Program-made: the position numbers and the translations under genes
The notes under the pieces: generated by a model
Database searches by the model: none
Seen by the model: the letters and a program-made list of their open reading frames with translations, nothing else
Told to the model about the DNA's origin: nothing
Assembly (NCBI RefSeq): GCF_006569185.2
Contig: NZ_VIGC02000008.1
Coordinates: 1 to 64,000 of the forward strand
Length of the DNA: 64,000 bases
Direction of reading: 5' to 3'
Source of the DNA: Litorilinea aerophila
GTDB taxonomy: Bacteria > Chloroflexota > Anaerolineae > Caldilineales > Caldilineaceae
Shown here: positions 45,909-54,239 of the stretch, one piece after another
Numbering within the stretch: the first letter of the stretch is position 1
Layout of the letters: every line of letters starts with the position of its first letter

Positions 45909-45945
45909 GGGGCAGGCGGACCGCCGTCTGCCCCTTGGCTTGTTC
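45909..45945 (+). terminator. Terminator after korB
   Basis: GGGGCAGGCGG (45909-45919) pairs with CCGTCTGCCCC (45924-45934) through one G-U pair, and TTGGCTTGTTC follows. The T content is modest. Confidence 0.55.
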
Positions 45946-45968
45946 CCACCCCTCGCGCTGTTTATAAT
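45940..45968 (+). promoter_or_regulatory. Putative promoter of the Rieske gene
   Basis: A perfect TATAAT at 45963-45968 has TTGTTC 17 nt upstream at 45940-45945, overlapping the tail of the korB terminator. The start would be near 45975, 58 nt before the gene. Confidence 0.55.
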
Positions 45969-46032
45969 GGGCGGGTAGATCCGCGCTTGACCTACCCGGA
46001 ACACACCCAGGATACACTTGAGGAAATCCATC

Positions 46033-46449
46033 ATGGCTCGATATGTGGTTGGTAAAGTGAGTGAGCTCCCGCCGGGCAGCCGCAAGATTGTGGACGCGGG
46101 CGGCCGCTCCATCGGCGTCTTCAATGTGCATGGAACCTTTTACGCCATCCGCAACCTTTGTCCCCACCAGTTCGCCCCTCTGTGCCGGGGCATCATCACC
46201 GGCACCACCCTGCCCAGCCAGCCCGGCCAGTACATCTGGGCCCGGGATGGCGAGATCATCCGCTGCCCCTGGCACGGCTGGGAGTTCGACATCACCACCG
46301 GCCGTTCGGTTTTCAACCCCCACAAGATGCGGGTCAAAACCTACGAGGTGACCGTGGAACGGGAGGCCGCCCCGTCGGAAGATGAGGACGAGTCGGTGGA
46401 GACCTACCCGGTGACGGTTGAGGATGGTACCGTCATCCTCCATGCCTGA
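46033..46449 (+). CDS. Rieske 2Fe-2S protein
   Basis: The 138-aa soluble protein has the two Rieske motifs, Cys43-Pro-His45 in NLCPHQFAPLC and Cys78-Pro-Trp-His81 in RCPWHGW. Between them lies the YIWARDGEII loop typical of ferredoxin components of ring-hydroxylating systems, and an acidic stretch comes near the end. It has no signal or membrane segment. ATG 46033 is 9 nt after GAGG; TTG 46018 is an alternative. It has its own promoter; the partner enzyme is not in the window. Confidence 0.88.
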   Translation: MARYVVGKVSELPPGSRKIVDAGGRSIGVFNVHGTFYAIRNLCPHQFAPLCRGIITGTTLPSQPGQYIWARDGEIIRCPWHGWEFDITTGRSVFNPHKMRVKTYEVTVEREAAPSEDEDESVETYPVTVEDGTVILHA

Positions 46450-46591
46450 GTGGCGGACCAAGACATCCGCGCATAATCTGGTCATGCCTCCTTCACAAAT
46501 TCTTCACAGACGCGAGTTACCCTGGTGGTAGATGGAACAAGGATGGCTCGTGTACAGATTATGTGAACACTTGTGGGATGGAGGTAGACCC

Positions 46592-46912
46592 ATGAAACGC
46601 CAAACGAAGCTTTTCTTCACCCTGACCGGGCTCCTGCTGGCACTGGTATTGCTGTTGGGTGTGGCGGGCACAGCGTTCGCCCATGCCGGTGACACGCCAG
46701 GAACCACTGGCAACAACGGCCAGTCGCACCTGCAGCAGATGCAGGAATGGATGGGCCCCCAGGCCTGGGGACAGATGATCCAGCACATGACCCAGGTCCA
46801 CGGTCCAGAGGCCACCGGTCAGATGTTGCAGCAAATGAACGAGGGTGGCCCATGCCACGGGGCCGGTCCCATGGGCTGGATGGGCGGCATGATGGGTGGT
46901 TTTGGCCGCTGA
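46592..46912 (+). CDS. Small exported Met/His/Gly-rich protein
   Basis: The 106-aa product has a signal peptide (MKRQTKLFFTLTGLLLALVL, then GVAGTAFAHA). A short Gln/Met-rich helix region follows (LQQMQEWMGPQAWGQMIQHM), and the tail reads MGWMGGMMGGFGR after a Cys-His pair. Met and His clusters fit a periplasmic copper or other soft-metal binder, in line with the metal operon nearby. I do not recognise a named family. GGAGG precedes the ATG. Confidence 0.75.
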   Translation: MKRQTKLFFTLTGLLLALVLLLGVAGTAFAHAGDTPGTTGNNGQSHLQQMQEWMGPQAWGQMIQHMTQVHGPEATGQMLQQMNEGGPCHGAGPMGWMGGMMGGFGR

Positions 46913-47080
46913 CTCGGGAAGGCGAATCTGGACAGGCCTCCGGGACCATCGGAACCACCGGGGGCCTTTGGGTCGTTCGTCGTTTAGAACCACGGGGGCA
47001 CTCCCTGACGGCCAGACCAGGGGTTGCCTCCTTCGTGCTCGAGTTGTTCAACTCAAGCTGTTCAACCAAGGAGAAACATC

Positions 47081-47491
47081 ATGGGTAAAGACTATGGATT
47101 GCGGGCCAGCCTTCATGTGCCCTATGAGGAGGCGATTCCGCGGGTGACCGAGGCGCTCAAGGAGGAAGGCTTCGGGGTATTGACCGAAATCGACGTCCGG
47201 GCTACCCTCAAGAAGAAGCTGGACGTGGACTACAAGCCCTACATCATCCTGGGGGCCTGCAACCCACACCTGGCCTACCAGGGATTGCAGGCCGAACCGG
47301 AGTTGGGGTTGCTCTTGCCGTGCAACGTCATCGTCTACGACAACGGCGACGGCACCAGCACCGTCAGCATTGTGGACCCCATCCAGATGTTAGGCGTGGT
47401 GGAAAATCCCCAGCTGGAGCCCATCGCCCAGGAGGCGGACCGCCGGCTGCGGCGGGTGCTGGACCACCTGACGGAAAAGGTTTCGCCCTAA
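47081..47491 (+). CDS. DUF302 protein
   Basis: The 136-aa product has the DUF302 pattern: VPYEEAIPRVTEALKEEGFG, VDYKPYIILGACNPHLAYQG and LLLPCNVIVYDNGDGTSTVS, with a conserved Cys in GACNP and in LPCNV. Function is unknown; members often occur beside metal or sulfur genes. AGGAGAAAC precedes the ATG. It converges with the CcdA-like gene. Confidence 0.88.
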   Translation: MGKDYGLRASLHVPYEEAIPRVTEALKEEGFGVLTEIDVRATLKKKLDVDYKPYIILGACNPHLAYQGLQAEPELGLLLPCNVIVYDNGDGTSTVSIVDPIQMLGVVENPQLEPIAQEADRRLRRVLDHLTEKVSP

Positions 47492-47534
47492 CAAATCCCG
47501 GCAGCGCCGGCGCGTCCTGGCGACGGCCACGCCG

Positions 47535-48332
47535 CTATTCTTCCACATATGGACTTTGCCTGGCGGTACGGCGCCTGCTGTACCGCCAGATCGCGCCGGC
47601 CAGGATCAGGAGCAGCGTCACCAGCCCCGCCCACCACAGGACGATCCCTGCCGCCTGACGTACCACCTCCCCCAGGCCCAGGGTGGGAATGACCGGTGGT
47701 GCGGCCGGCAGCTCCAACAGCCCGGCCAGGATCAGGACCAGGCCGCCCACCCAGGTCCATAACCTCCGGTGTCGCCGGGCTACTTGCTGGAACGAGCGGT
47801 ACAGCCGATCCGAGGTGGCGGCCCCCAACACCGGCAGGGTCATCCCGAGCCCAAACGCCAGGAGAGATCCGGTGCCGGTGGCCAGGTCGCCCCGGAAAAT
47901 CGTGTGTCCCAGCAGGGCAAAGAAGAGCGGGCTCGCACAGGTGGGGACGTCCAGGCCCACCAGCACACCCAGCCCCAAAGTGACGCCCCGTCGGTTTTCC
48001 AGCCACCGGCCAGGCGTCAGGGCAGGCCATGGTAGCGGTCGGTACAGGTTCACGATAAAAAGGAGCCCCAGCCCAATCAGTAAGAGGTCGATGACCTGCT
48101 GATAGCGATGGGTGATCAGGCCGCTGTGCCCGGCCACCAGGCTCAGCAGGGCGCCCAACAGGGCCAGAAAGATGGCCCGGACCGCGGCAAACTGGGCCAG
48201 GGTGGTCAGCCGCTTCCGGCGAGGCTCCCCGTGAACGTAGGCCAGCAGCAGGCCGTTGACCGCAAACGCGCACGGCGTGAACGCCGCCAGTATCCCCAAT
48301 CCCAGCGCCAGTCCGATCCATCCATCTGCCAT
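47535..48332 (-). CDS. CcdA/DsbD-like thiol transporter of the metal operon
   Basis: The 265-aa membrane protein has about six to seven segments. A cysteine pair, Cys21 (FTPCAFAV) and Cys132 (DVPTCASP), is placed as in CcdA/DsbD proteins that carry electrons across the membrane. It starts 3 nt after the MerR gene ends, so it is the last gene of the metal operon. It could keep an exported metal chaperone or the 46592 protein reduced; that is inferred. It differs from the CcdA at 63202. Confidence 0.8.
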   Translation of the reverse strand: MADGWIGLALGLGILAAFTPCAFAVNGLLLAYVHGEPRRKRLTTLAQFAAVRAIFLALLGALLSLVAGHSGLITHRYQQVIDLLLIGLGLLFIVNLYRPLPWPALTPGRWLENRRGVTLGLGVLVGLDVPTCASPLFFALLGHTIFRGDLATGTGSLLAFGLGMTLPVLGAATSDRLYRSFQQVARRHRRLWTWVGGLVLILAGLLELPAAPPVIPTLGLGEVVRQAAGIVLWWAGLVTLLLILAGAIWRYSRRRTARQSPYVEE

Positions 48333-48335
48333 GGC

Positions 48336-48767
48336 TTACTGCGCCTCCTCCAGCGCCAGGTTTTCAATGATATGGCACAGGCAACTCTTGTTGGCCAGCA
48401 CTTCCAGGGGAATGGCTTCCGCCTGGCGACGTAGTGTTTCCAACTCCTTCTGCAATCGGCGTAGATCGGCAATTTGTCGTTCCACCTGTTGGATCTTGCT
48501 GGCAATCAGGGACAACACATACGGACAGGGGGCCTCGTTGCGATCCCGCAGGGCGAGGATCTCCCGGATCTCATCCAGGCCGAAGCCCAGGGTACGCGCC
48601 CGTCGGATGAAGTCGATCCGTTCAATCTCCTCCGCCGTGTATTGACGGTATCCGTTGGGACCGCGTCGGGGCTCGGGCAGCAGGCCGATGCTTTCGTAGT
48701 ATCGAATCGTCTTGGGGCTGAGATCGACCTGGCGGGCGACCTGGCCGATCTGCCAGGATTGGCTCAT
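48336..48767 (-). CDS. MerR-family metal-responsive regulator
   Basis: The 143-aa product has the MerR winged helix (WQIGQVARQVDLSPKTIRYY), a dimerisation helix, and metal-site cysteines Cys81 (APCPYVL), Cys129 and Cys131 with His132 (KSCLCHII). The spacing of the first and last cysteines resembles ZntR/MerR more than CueR, so the metal is not settled. GAGGAGG precedes the ATG. It lies in the operon it probably controls through the 19-bp-spacer promoter at 52156. Confidence 0.9.
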   Translation of the reverse strand: MSQSWQIGQVARQVDLSPKTIRYYESIGLLPEPRRGPNGYRQYTAEEIERIDFIRRARTLGFGLDEIREILALRDRNEAPCPYVLSLIASKIQQVERQIADLRRLQKELETLRRQAEAIPLEVLANKSCLCHIIENLALEEAQ

Positions 48768-48869
48768 GGGTTCCTCCTCTTTCGGATTCCTTGTAGTGGT
48801 TCCTTGTATGGACTCTTCTTCACAAGCTCAGCTCTGGCTCGATGACGCCTGGAAAAAACCGTGTCGGTT

Positions 48870-49136
48870 TTAGTCGGTTGAAGCGCTCCCATCGCTCTGT
48901 AGGGCGGTCTGCCAACCCATCCAGCCCAGCCGCTCCTGGATGGCGGCCAGGGAGATCTGGGCCGTATCCACCGTGACGACGATCCGTTGGGTCCGGTGGT
49001 CGGCCGTGACCTCCTGGACACCGGGCAGCCGTAGCAGGCCGCGCTGCACCGCGTTCTCGCAGCCGGCACAGTGCAGACGTTGTTCGCCGATGACTTTCAG
49101 CTCAGCGGTCAATACCGCTGTGGGTTGACTCTCCAT
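48870..49136 (-). CDS. HMA-domain metal chaperone
   Basis: The 88-aa protein has one heavy-metal-associated domain with Cys23 and Cys26 in LHCAGCENAV. The CopZ/MerP-like fold follows (LPGVQEVTADHRTQRIVVTV). It has no signal peptide, so it should act in the cytoplasm and hand metal to the ATPase upstream in the operon. The N-terminal extension of 12 residues is short. Confidence 0.88.
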   Translation of the reverse strand: MESQPTAVLTAELKVIGEQRLHCAGCENAVQRGLLRLPGVQEVTADHRTQRIVVTVDTAQISLAAIQERLGWMGWQTALQSDGSASTD

Positions 49137-49179
49137 CCAATCGGTCTCCTTCCCATGAATTCATCGTGACAGTGCCCGG

Positions 49180-49695
49180 TCAGCGGTGGCCCCCGGGCCA
49201 GGTGACGAAGGGCATGTTGACCACCACCCCCGTGGCTTCCAGGGTGACCTGTCCGGCTGCGGCAGCGTCCAGCACCTGGGCCGCGTCGGTGAGCACCCGC
49301 GGCCGGGCCTCCGGCTGCCAGGTGACCAGCACGATCTCCCGCAGGGGCCGGTACTCTGGCGTGCCCGGCGGCCCGTCGAAGACGTCGGGTTGGTAGTCCA
49401 GGGGCCCGCCGCCCCGCACGCCGTTGGTGAAGACATAGACCCGGCCCCGCAACGCCGGCGGTGTCTGGGCCAGGGCCGGCACCACCAGCACCGGCGAGCC
49501 CACCATGTCCGTCAGCACCTGCGCGATCTCGGCATCCGAAGCCTCGGTGTGGATAAACCGGATCTCCTGCCCGGCCGCATAGCCCACCACCGTCGGGATG
49601 GTCGGCTGGGTGAGGGGGAGCCGCCCCCGATAGGCCAGGACGAAACCGGCCATCAGGACCGCGATGAGCGCCGTGACCACCAGATTACGTCCCAT
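49180..49695 (-). CDS. Exported protein of unknown function in metal operon
   Basis: The 171-aa product has an N-terminal membrane segment ([19 protein letters not shown]). The extracytoplasmic domain has [20 protein letters not shown] and [14 protein letters not shown] do not recognise a named family. Its first 11 nt overlap the end of the P-type ATPase gene, so it is co-translated and probably helps metal export or storage outside the membrane. There is no cysteine. Confidence 0.75.
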   Translation of the reverse strand: MGRNLVVTALIAVLMAGFVLAYRGRLPLTQPTIPTVVGYAAGQEIRFIHTEASDAEIAQVLTDMVGSPVLVVPALAQTPPALRGRVYVFTNGVRGGGPLDYQPDVFDGPPGTPEYRPLREIVLVTWQPEARPRVLTDAAQVLDAAAAGQVTLEATGVVVNMPFVTWPGGHR

Positions 49696-52030
49696 GTTTC
49701 ACCTCCACAGGCAAGCGGCCAGGCATCCAGCGGCCAGGTTTGGGCGCGCCGGGGAGCAGCCAGCCGCCGAATGAATTGAGCAGGACGGTGGTCACGCTGG
49801 CGACCATGGCGATCATGGCCCAGACGGGGTGGACCAGGCCGGTGGTGGCCAGGGGGACGCCGATGCCGTTGAAGGCAAAGGCCAGGGCCAGGTTTTGCAC
49901 CGTCTTGCGGTAGGCGGCCCGGCCGATGGTGTAGGTGTCCACCACCGCCTGGAGTCGTTCGCCCACGATCACCACATCGGCGGCTTCGATGGCGATGTCG
50001 GCCCCGGCGCCGATGGCGATCCCCACGTCGGCCTGCATCAGGGCCGGCGCGTCGTTGATGCCGTCCCCCACCATGGCCACACAGAAACCCTGCTGCTGGA
50101 ATTCCCGGATCACAGCGGATTTCTCCTGGGGCAGCACTTCGGCCCGATACTGGCCAATGCCCAGCCGGGCCGCCACCGCCTGGGCCGTCCGCCGGTTGTC
50201 CCCCGTGAGCAACACCGGTTGCAGCCCGGCCTCCCGGAGCCGGGCCACCGCCTGGACGGCATCGGGCTTGAGCTCGTCTGCCAGGGCCAGGAGGCCGGCC
50301 ACCTGGCCGTCCACCGCGACCAGGACCACGGTCTGTCCCCTGGTCTGTTGGCGCTCCAGCGCTGCTGCCAGGGTGGCGGGCGAGGCTCCCGCCGCCTCCG
50401 CCACGAAGCGGGGGTTGCCCACCACCACCTGGCGACCATCCACCAGGGCCCGGGCGCCCCGGCCGGGGAGGGCCTGGAACCCGGTGGCAGCGGGCATGGA
50501 GAGGCCCCGTTCTTGTGCGGCTGTCACCACCGCCCGGGCCAGGGGGTGTTCGGAAGCCTGTTCCGCGGCCGCGGCCAGGCGCAACACCGCCTCTTCCTCC
50601 CAGCCCGGTGCCGGTACTACAGCCGTCACCGCCGGCCGCCCCTGGGTCAGGGTGCCGGTCTTGTCCAGAACCACGTGGGTCAGGTTTTTCAGGGTCTGGA
50701 AGGCCGTCCCGGCCCGAATGAGGATACCCCGCGCCGCCGCCATGCCGCCACCCCGGATGAGGGCCAGGGGCGTGGCCATGCCCAGGGCACAGGGGTAGCC
50801 CATGACCAGCACCGCCATGGTAGCAAAGAGGCCCCGGGTCCAGCGAGGCTCGCCGGTGAGCCACCACGCACCCAGGCCCCAACCCAGCAATGCCCCCACG
50901 GCCAGGACCACCACCACCGGCACATAGACCAGAAGGATGCGGTCCACCAGCGCCAGGATGCTGGGTTTCAGGGCCCGGGCCTCCTCCACGTGGCGGGCCA
51001 CCTGTTGCAGGAAACTCTCCTCGCCCACCCGGGTCACCCGCACCAGCAAGGTGCCCGTCTGGTTGACCGAGCCGCCGATCACCGGGTCGCCCACCGACCG
51101 GGCCACCGGCATGGACTCGCCCGTCACCAGGCTTTCGTCCACATCGGACTGCCCCTCCACCACTTCCCCGTCCACCGGGATGGACTCACCGGGGCGGATG
51201 CGCACCCAATCGCCCGGCCGGACCTCCTCCACCGGCACTTCCTCTTCCCGTCCCTCCCGGACCACCCGGGCGGTGGGTGGGGCCAGGGCCAGCAGCGCGC
51301 GGACGGCCTGGGAGCTGCGGGTGCGGACCAGCAAGGAGACATAGCCCGAGAGCAAGTGGTAGGTGGTGACGAAGATCGCCACGCCGAAGAAATCGGGCAT
51401 GGGAAAGCTGGGATGGTTGAAGCCCAGAAAGCCCCCAATGAGGCCGGCAAAGGCGCCCAGCTCCAGCAAGACGTGCTGGTTGAGGATCCCCCGGCGCATG
51501 GAAGCCCAGGCCATGGCCAGGATGGGCCAGCCCGGTCCGAAGACGGTGGCCAGGGCCAGGGTGGGCATGAGCCAGCTCAACAGTGGCCAGCTGGTCGCCA
51601 TGGTCACCAGGCCGGCCCACATGGCGACCATGAAGCCACCGGCCACCAGGCTGAAGGCGGCGGCCAGCAGCAGATCCTGGCGCAGACGCCGCAATTGGGC
51701 CTCTTCTTCCTCCGGTGTGGGCCCTTCCCGGGCGTCCCGGACGGTGTAGCCCAGGTCAAGCAGGGTGGTGCGCAGGCGATGGGCCGTAATCCGGCTGGGG
51801 TCGTAGCGCACCAGCGCCTCCTCATGGGCCAGGTTCACGTGGGCACTGTAGACGCCGTCCATCCGCTCCAGCGCGCGGGTGATGCTGTTGACGCAAAAGG
51901 AACACGCCATGCCGCCCACCTTAATCTGGAGTCGGGCTGCGTCGTCTCTGTTGGACCAGGCATCGGGCGCGTTCAGATGGGCCAATGTCCTGTTATGGGT
52001 CCAGTCAGCGCTTCTTTGCCCTTGTGTCAT
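49685..52030 (-). CDS. P1B-type heavy-metal ATPase with YPC motif
   Basis: The 781-aa pump has an N-terminal HMA domain with Cys43 and Cys46 (GMACSFC) and about eight membrane segments. It also has the TGES actuator loop, DKTGTLT phosphorylation site, SEHPLA and [10 protein letters not shown]. The membrane metal motif is [12 protein letters not shown], so the usual first Cys of CPC is Tyr. Metal specificity is therefore uncertain, with Cu+ or another soft metal most likely from the operon. GGAGG lies 9 nt before ATG 52030. It is the first gene of the operon. Confidence 0.93.
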   Translation of the reverse strand: MTQGQRSADWTHNRTLAHLNAPDAWSNRDDAARLQIKVGGMACSFCVNSITRALERMDGVYSAHVNLAHEEALVRYDPSRITAHRLRTTLLDLGYTVRDAREGPTPEEEEAQLRRLRQDLLLAAAFSLVAGGFMVAMWAGLVTMATSWPLLSWLMPTLALATVFGPGWPILAMAWASMRRGILNQHVLLELGAFAGLIGGFLGFNHPSFPMPDFFGVAIFVTTYHLLSGYVSLLVRTRSSQAVRALLALAPPTARVVREGREEEVPVEEVRPGDWVRIRPGESIPVDGEVVEGQSDVDESLVTGESMPVARSVGDPVIGGSVNQTGTLLVRVTRVGEESFLQQVARHVEEARALKPSILALVDRILLVYVPVVVVLAVGALLGWGLGAWWLTGEPRWTRGLFATMAVLVMGYPCALGMATPLALIRGGGMAAARGILIRAGTAFQTLKNLTHVVLDKTGTLTQGRPAVTAVVPAPGWEEEAVLRLAAAAEQASEHPLARAVVTAAQERGLSMPAATGFQALPGRGARALVDGRQVVVGNPRFVAEAAGASPATLAAALERQQTRGQTVVLVAVDGQVAGLLALADELKPDAVQAVARLREAGLQPVLLTGDNRRTAQAVAARLGIGQYRAEVLPQEKSAVIREFQQQGFCVAMVGDGINDAPALMQADVGIAIGAGADIAIEAADVVIVGERLQAVVDTYTIGRAAYRKTVQNLALAFAFNGIGVPLATTGLVHPVWAMIAMVASVTTVLLNSFGGWLLPGAPKPGRWMPGRLPVEVKHGT

Positions 52031-52057
52031 TGCACAAAACCTCCGGGCTATCGTGGC

Positions 52058-52148
52058 TCTGAGTACGGTCTGGCGTCAATACCACGGCAGAAATTCGGCG
52101 GCATTGCCTCTGGTGGAAACTATCGGCGAATTTCTGCCGGGATTTACT
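52058..52148 (-). repeat. Dispersed palindromic element, copy 3 (metal ATPase leader)
   Basis: Read on the minus strand it starts AGTAAATCCCGGCAGAAATT, then CGCCGATAGTTTCCACCAG, and ends GAATTTCTGCCGTGG and TATTGACGCCAGACCGTAC. It is the closest relative of the copies at 12137 and 35865. Its first base is within 1-2 nt of the predicted transcription start of the ATPase operon, so it makes up most of the 118-nt leader. Confidence 0.88.
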
Positions 52149-52155
52149 GAGGAGG

Positions 52156-52186
52156 ATTGTAAACCTTCCAGTTGCTGGAAAGTCAA
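52156..52186 (-). promoter_or_regulatory. CueR/MerR-type promoter of the metal operon
   Basis: On the minus strand TTGACT (52186-52181) and TACAAT (52161-52156) are separated by 19 nt, the long spacer typical of MerR-controlled promoters. Between them lies the dyad ACTTTCC AGCAACT GGAAGGT (52183-52163), one base off the CueR consensus ACCTTCC-N7-GGAAGGT. The operon it serves includes a MerR-family gene. Confidence 0.8.
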
Positions 52187-52221
52187 GGCCCAAAATTGGG
52201 CAAGACAAAGCGGACTGATAC

Positions 52222-52678
52222 GGATTACACCGCACCTGAGGATGCTCCCTCCGCATATGGCCAGCTATCGGGAAGGACTGAATCTGTGCACTATCTTTGC
52301 AGATCCGCCCCATCGATTTCACAGCCGCCCCCCATATCCGTGGCGTCCGCTCTGCGCGGATGGCGGCTCCTGTCGTAGGTGCGGTCTCCGGCCGCACGGT
52401 GGTGCCCGGAAGGGCGTCCGTTCCCGTAGGGGCGGGCCGCCGTGCCCGCCCGCTGTCGCTGTTGAACCGGCCACCCACGGCGGGCCAGAGACCCGCCCTA
52501 CGCACATGTTGCACCCAATCCGGACAGGTGCAGGGACGGCAACGGCTGCACAGCGACGGGGTCGGCATCTGAGGATACCGACCCCGCGTCGCGATGGTTG
52601 GCCAGTGGCGGAGTGAGCATCCTCAGATGCGGTGTAATCCGTGAGATCTGTGGCTGAAAATACAGTGCAAAGATAGTG
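52222..52678. repeat. Mosaic of inverted repeats in gene-free stretch
   Basis: Positions 52222-52264 and 52598-52640 are inverted copies, 37 of 43 bases identical, both holding CTCAGRTGCGGTGTAATCC or its complement. CACTATCTTTGCA (52289-52301) and TGCAAAGATAGTG (52666-52678) are a second, perfect inverted pair. The order of the two blocks is not that of one simple palindrome. The whole stretch 52187-52784 has no ORF I can support. Confidence 0.75.
52375..52397. repeat. Hairpin-family repeat (GTAGGT type)
   Basis: GTAGGTGCGGTCTCCGGCCG, then CAC, has the layout of the hairpins at 19603 and 38863: GTAGGT, a GC stem, a CTCC-like loop, and the complement. It is followed by a similar GCGGGC...GCCCGC stem. 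Confidence 0.5.
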
Positions 52679-52784
52679 TCCGTGCCCATCTGGGGCATCC
52701 GTGGCTCGAATCAAATCTGCAAAGGGAGTGGCTGCTGTGGTAGACTGGTAACAGTGACAAAAACACTGCAGAGAACGCCCGGAC

Positions 52785-54239
52785 ATGCGCACCGCCATTC
52801 AGGAGTTTTTCGCTTACAACCAGCTCATCATCCTGTTCATCTACGGACAGGTTTTTTTCGTGCTGGGCTTGGTGATCGCCTTGCAATCCTGGCGCCACAG
52901 TCGCCTGGCCCTGGCCCGTATCCTGCCCTGGCTGGCCGCCTTTGGCCTCATTCACGGCCTGCATGAGTGGGGGGACGTATTTATCCCCATCCAGGCCCAA
53001 TATCTGCCTCCGCCGTTCGTCGAGCTGTTGTGGAGTGCCCGGCTCCTGGTGCTGGCCCTTTCCTTTTTCTGTCTTTTCCAGTTCGGGGTGGAAAGCCTGC
53101 GCCCCTTGCCAGGTCGTTGGCGCTATGCCCGCTACCTGCCTGGCGCCATCTTGCTCCTCTGGCTCTTCTGGATCTATGTCCCGGCCCTGGCCTTTGCCGA
53201 TGACCTGGTCGCATGGCGCCGCCAGGGGGACATCCTGGCCCGCTACACCATGGGCTTTCCGGGCGGGTTGCTGGCTGCCTATGGCCTGCGCCGACACGCC
53301 CACCTGGTTCTCGCCCCCCTCAACCTGACCCGAATCGTGCGCATGTTGCGTCTGGCCGGGCTGGCCCTGCTGGGCTATGCGTTCTTCGCCGGGCTGGTTG
53401 GGCCGGCAGCACCCTTTTTCCCCGCCAACTGGATCAACCAGGAACAACTGCAGGCCTGGACCCTGATCCCGGTGCAGCTATACCGCGGCCTGCTGGGGCT
53501 CGTCATGGCTGTGGCCATGATGCGGGCCCTGGAGGTCTTTCGCATGGAGATGGACCGCCGGATCCGGGAGCTGGAGGAAGAGCAGCTCCTGCTGGCCGAA
53601 CGGGAACGCATCGGCCGGGAGCTGCATGACAGCACCCTCCAGACCATCTACGGGGCCGGCCTGCTCCTGGGCACCGTGCAACGGGCCCTGGAACGTCTGG
53701 ATGCCCAGCCCCAGGTCGCTTCCATTCGGGAGGCGGTCGCCCAGAGCATGGCCCTCCTGGATCAGGCTGTGGCCGACATCCGGCGCCATATCGGCCAGCT
53801 GCGTCCCCAACCCACCGGCCAGAGCCTCACCGCCGGCCTCCAGGAAATGGTGACTGCTTCCCCTGTCCGGTCTCTGGCGGAGGTGGAGCTGCAACTGGCG
53901 CTGCCGGCTGAATTGCCCCTGGCCCCTGGCCAGGTGACCCACCTCCTGGCCATCGTCAACGAGGCCCTGAGCAACGTGGCTCGCCACGCCCAGGCGACCC
54001 ATGTCTCCATCCAGGCCCGGGTGGCGGGGGAGCGCCTGCTGCTGACCATCGAGGACGACGGCGTGGGACTACCGGCGGACCTGGTGGCCGGCTATGGCCT
54101 CAACAACATGCGAGAACGGGCCCGGTTGCTGGGGGGCGACATGCGCCTGCACAGTGCGCCGGGCCAGGGAACCCAGGTCCATGTGGACATCCCCATAGGA
54201 GTTGCTTGTGAAACGAATACGCCTGTTGTTGGTGGATGA
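52785..54239 (+). CDS. Sensor histidine kinase, NarX/LiaS type
   Basis: The 484-aa product has about seven N-terminal membrane segments (residues about 12-250). A short coiled coil follows (VFRMEMDRRIRELEEEQLLL), then a HisKA_3 domain with phospho-acceptor His281 in GRELHDSTLQ. The ATPase domain comes last (NEALSNVARHAQATH, EDDGVGLPADL). It has no large extracytoplasmic domain, so the signal is likely sensed in or near the membrane. The response regulator gene overlaps its last 32 nt. Confidence 0.93.
   Translation: MRTAIQEFFAYNQLIILFIYGQVFFVLGLVIALQSWRHSRLALARILPWLAAFGLIHGLHEWGDVFIPIQAQYLPPPFVELLWSARLLVLALSFFCLFQFGVESLRPLPGRWRYARYLPGAILLLWLFWIYVPALAFADDLVAWRRQGDILARYTMGFPGGLLAAYGLRRHAHLVLAPLNLTRIVRMLRLAGLALLGYAFFAGLVGPAAPFFPANWINQEQLQAWTLIPVQLYRGLLGLVMAVAMMRALEVFRMEMDRRIRELEEEQLLLAERERIGRELHDSTLQTIYGAGLLLGTVQRALERLDAQPQVASIREAVAQSMALLDQAVADIRRHIGQLRPQPTGQSLTAGLQEMVTASPVRSLAEVELQLALPAELPLAPGQVTHLLAIVNEALSNVARHAQATHVSIQARVAGERLLLTIEDDGVGLPADLVAGYGLNNMRERARLLGGDMRLHSAPGQGTQVHVDIPIGVACETNTPVVGG

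Noticed and set aside
49829-52150. A 773-codon open frame on the + strand
   Set aside because: It is antisense to the P1B ATPase gene, whose domains are all intact, and its translation is rich in Gly, His and Gln with no known fold. It is an artefact of high GC content.
52005-52798. Open frames on both strands in the gene-free stretch before the histidine kinase
   Set aside because: Frames on opposite strands translate similar peptides only because the DNA holds an inverted repeat. No ribosome binding site or family match was seen.
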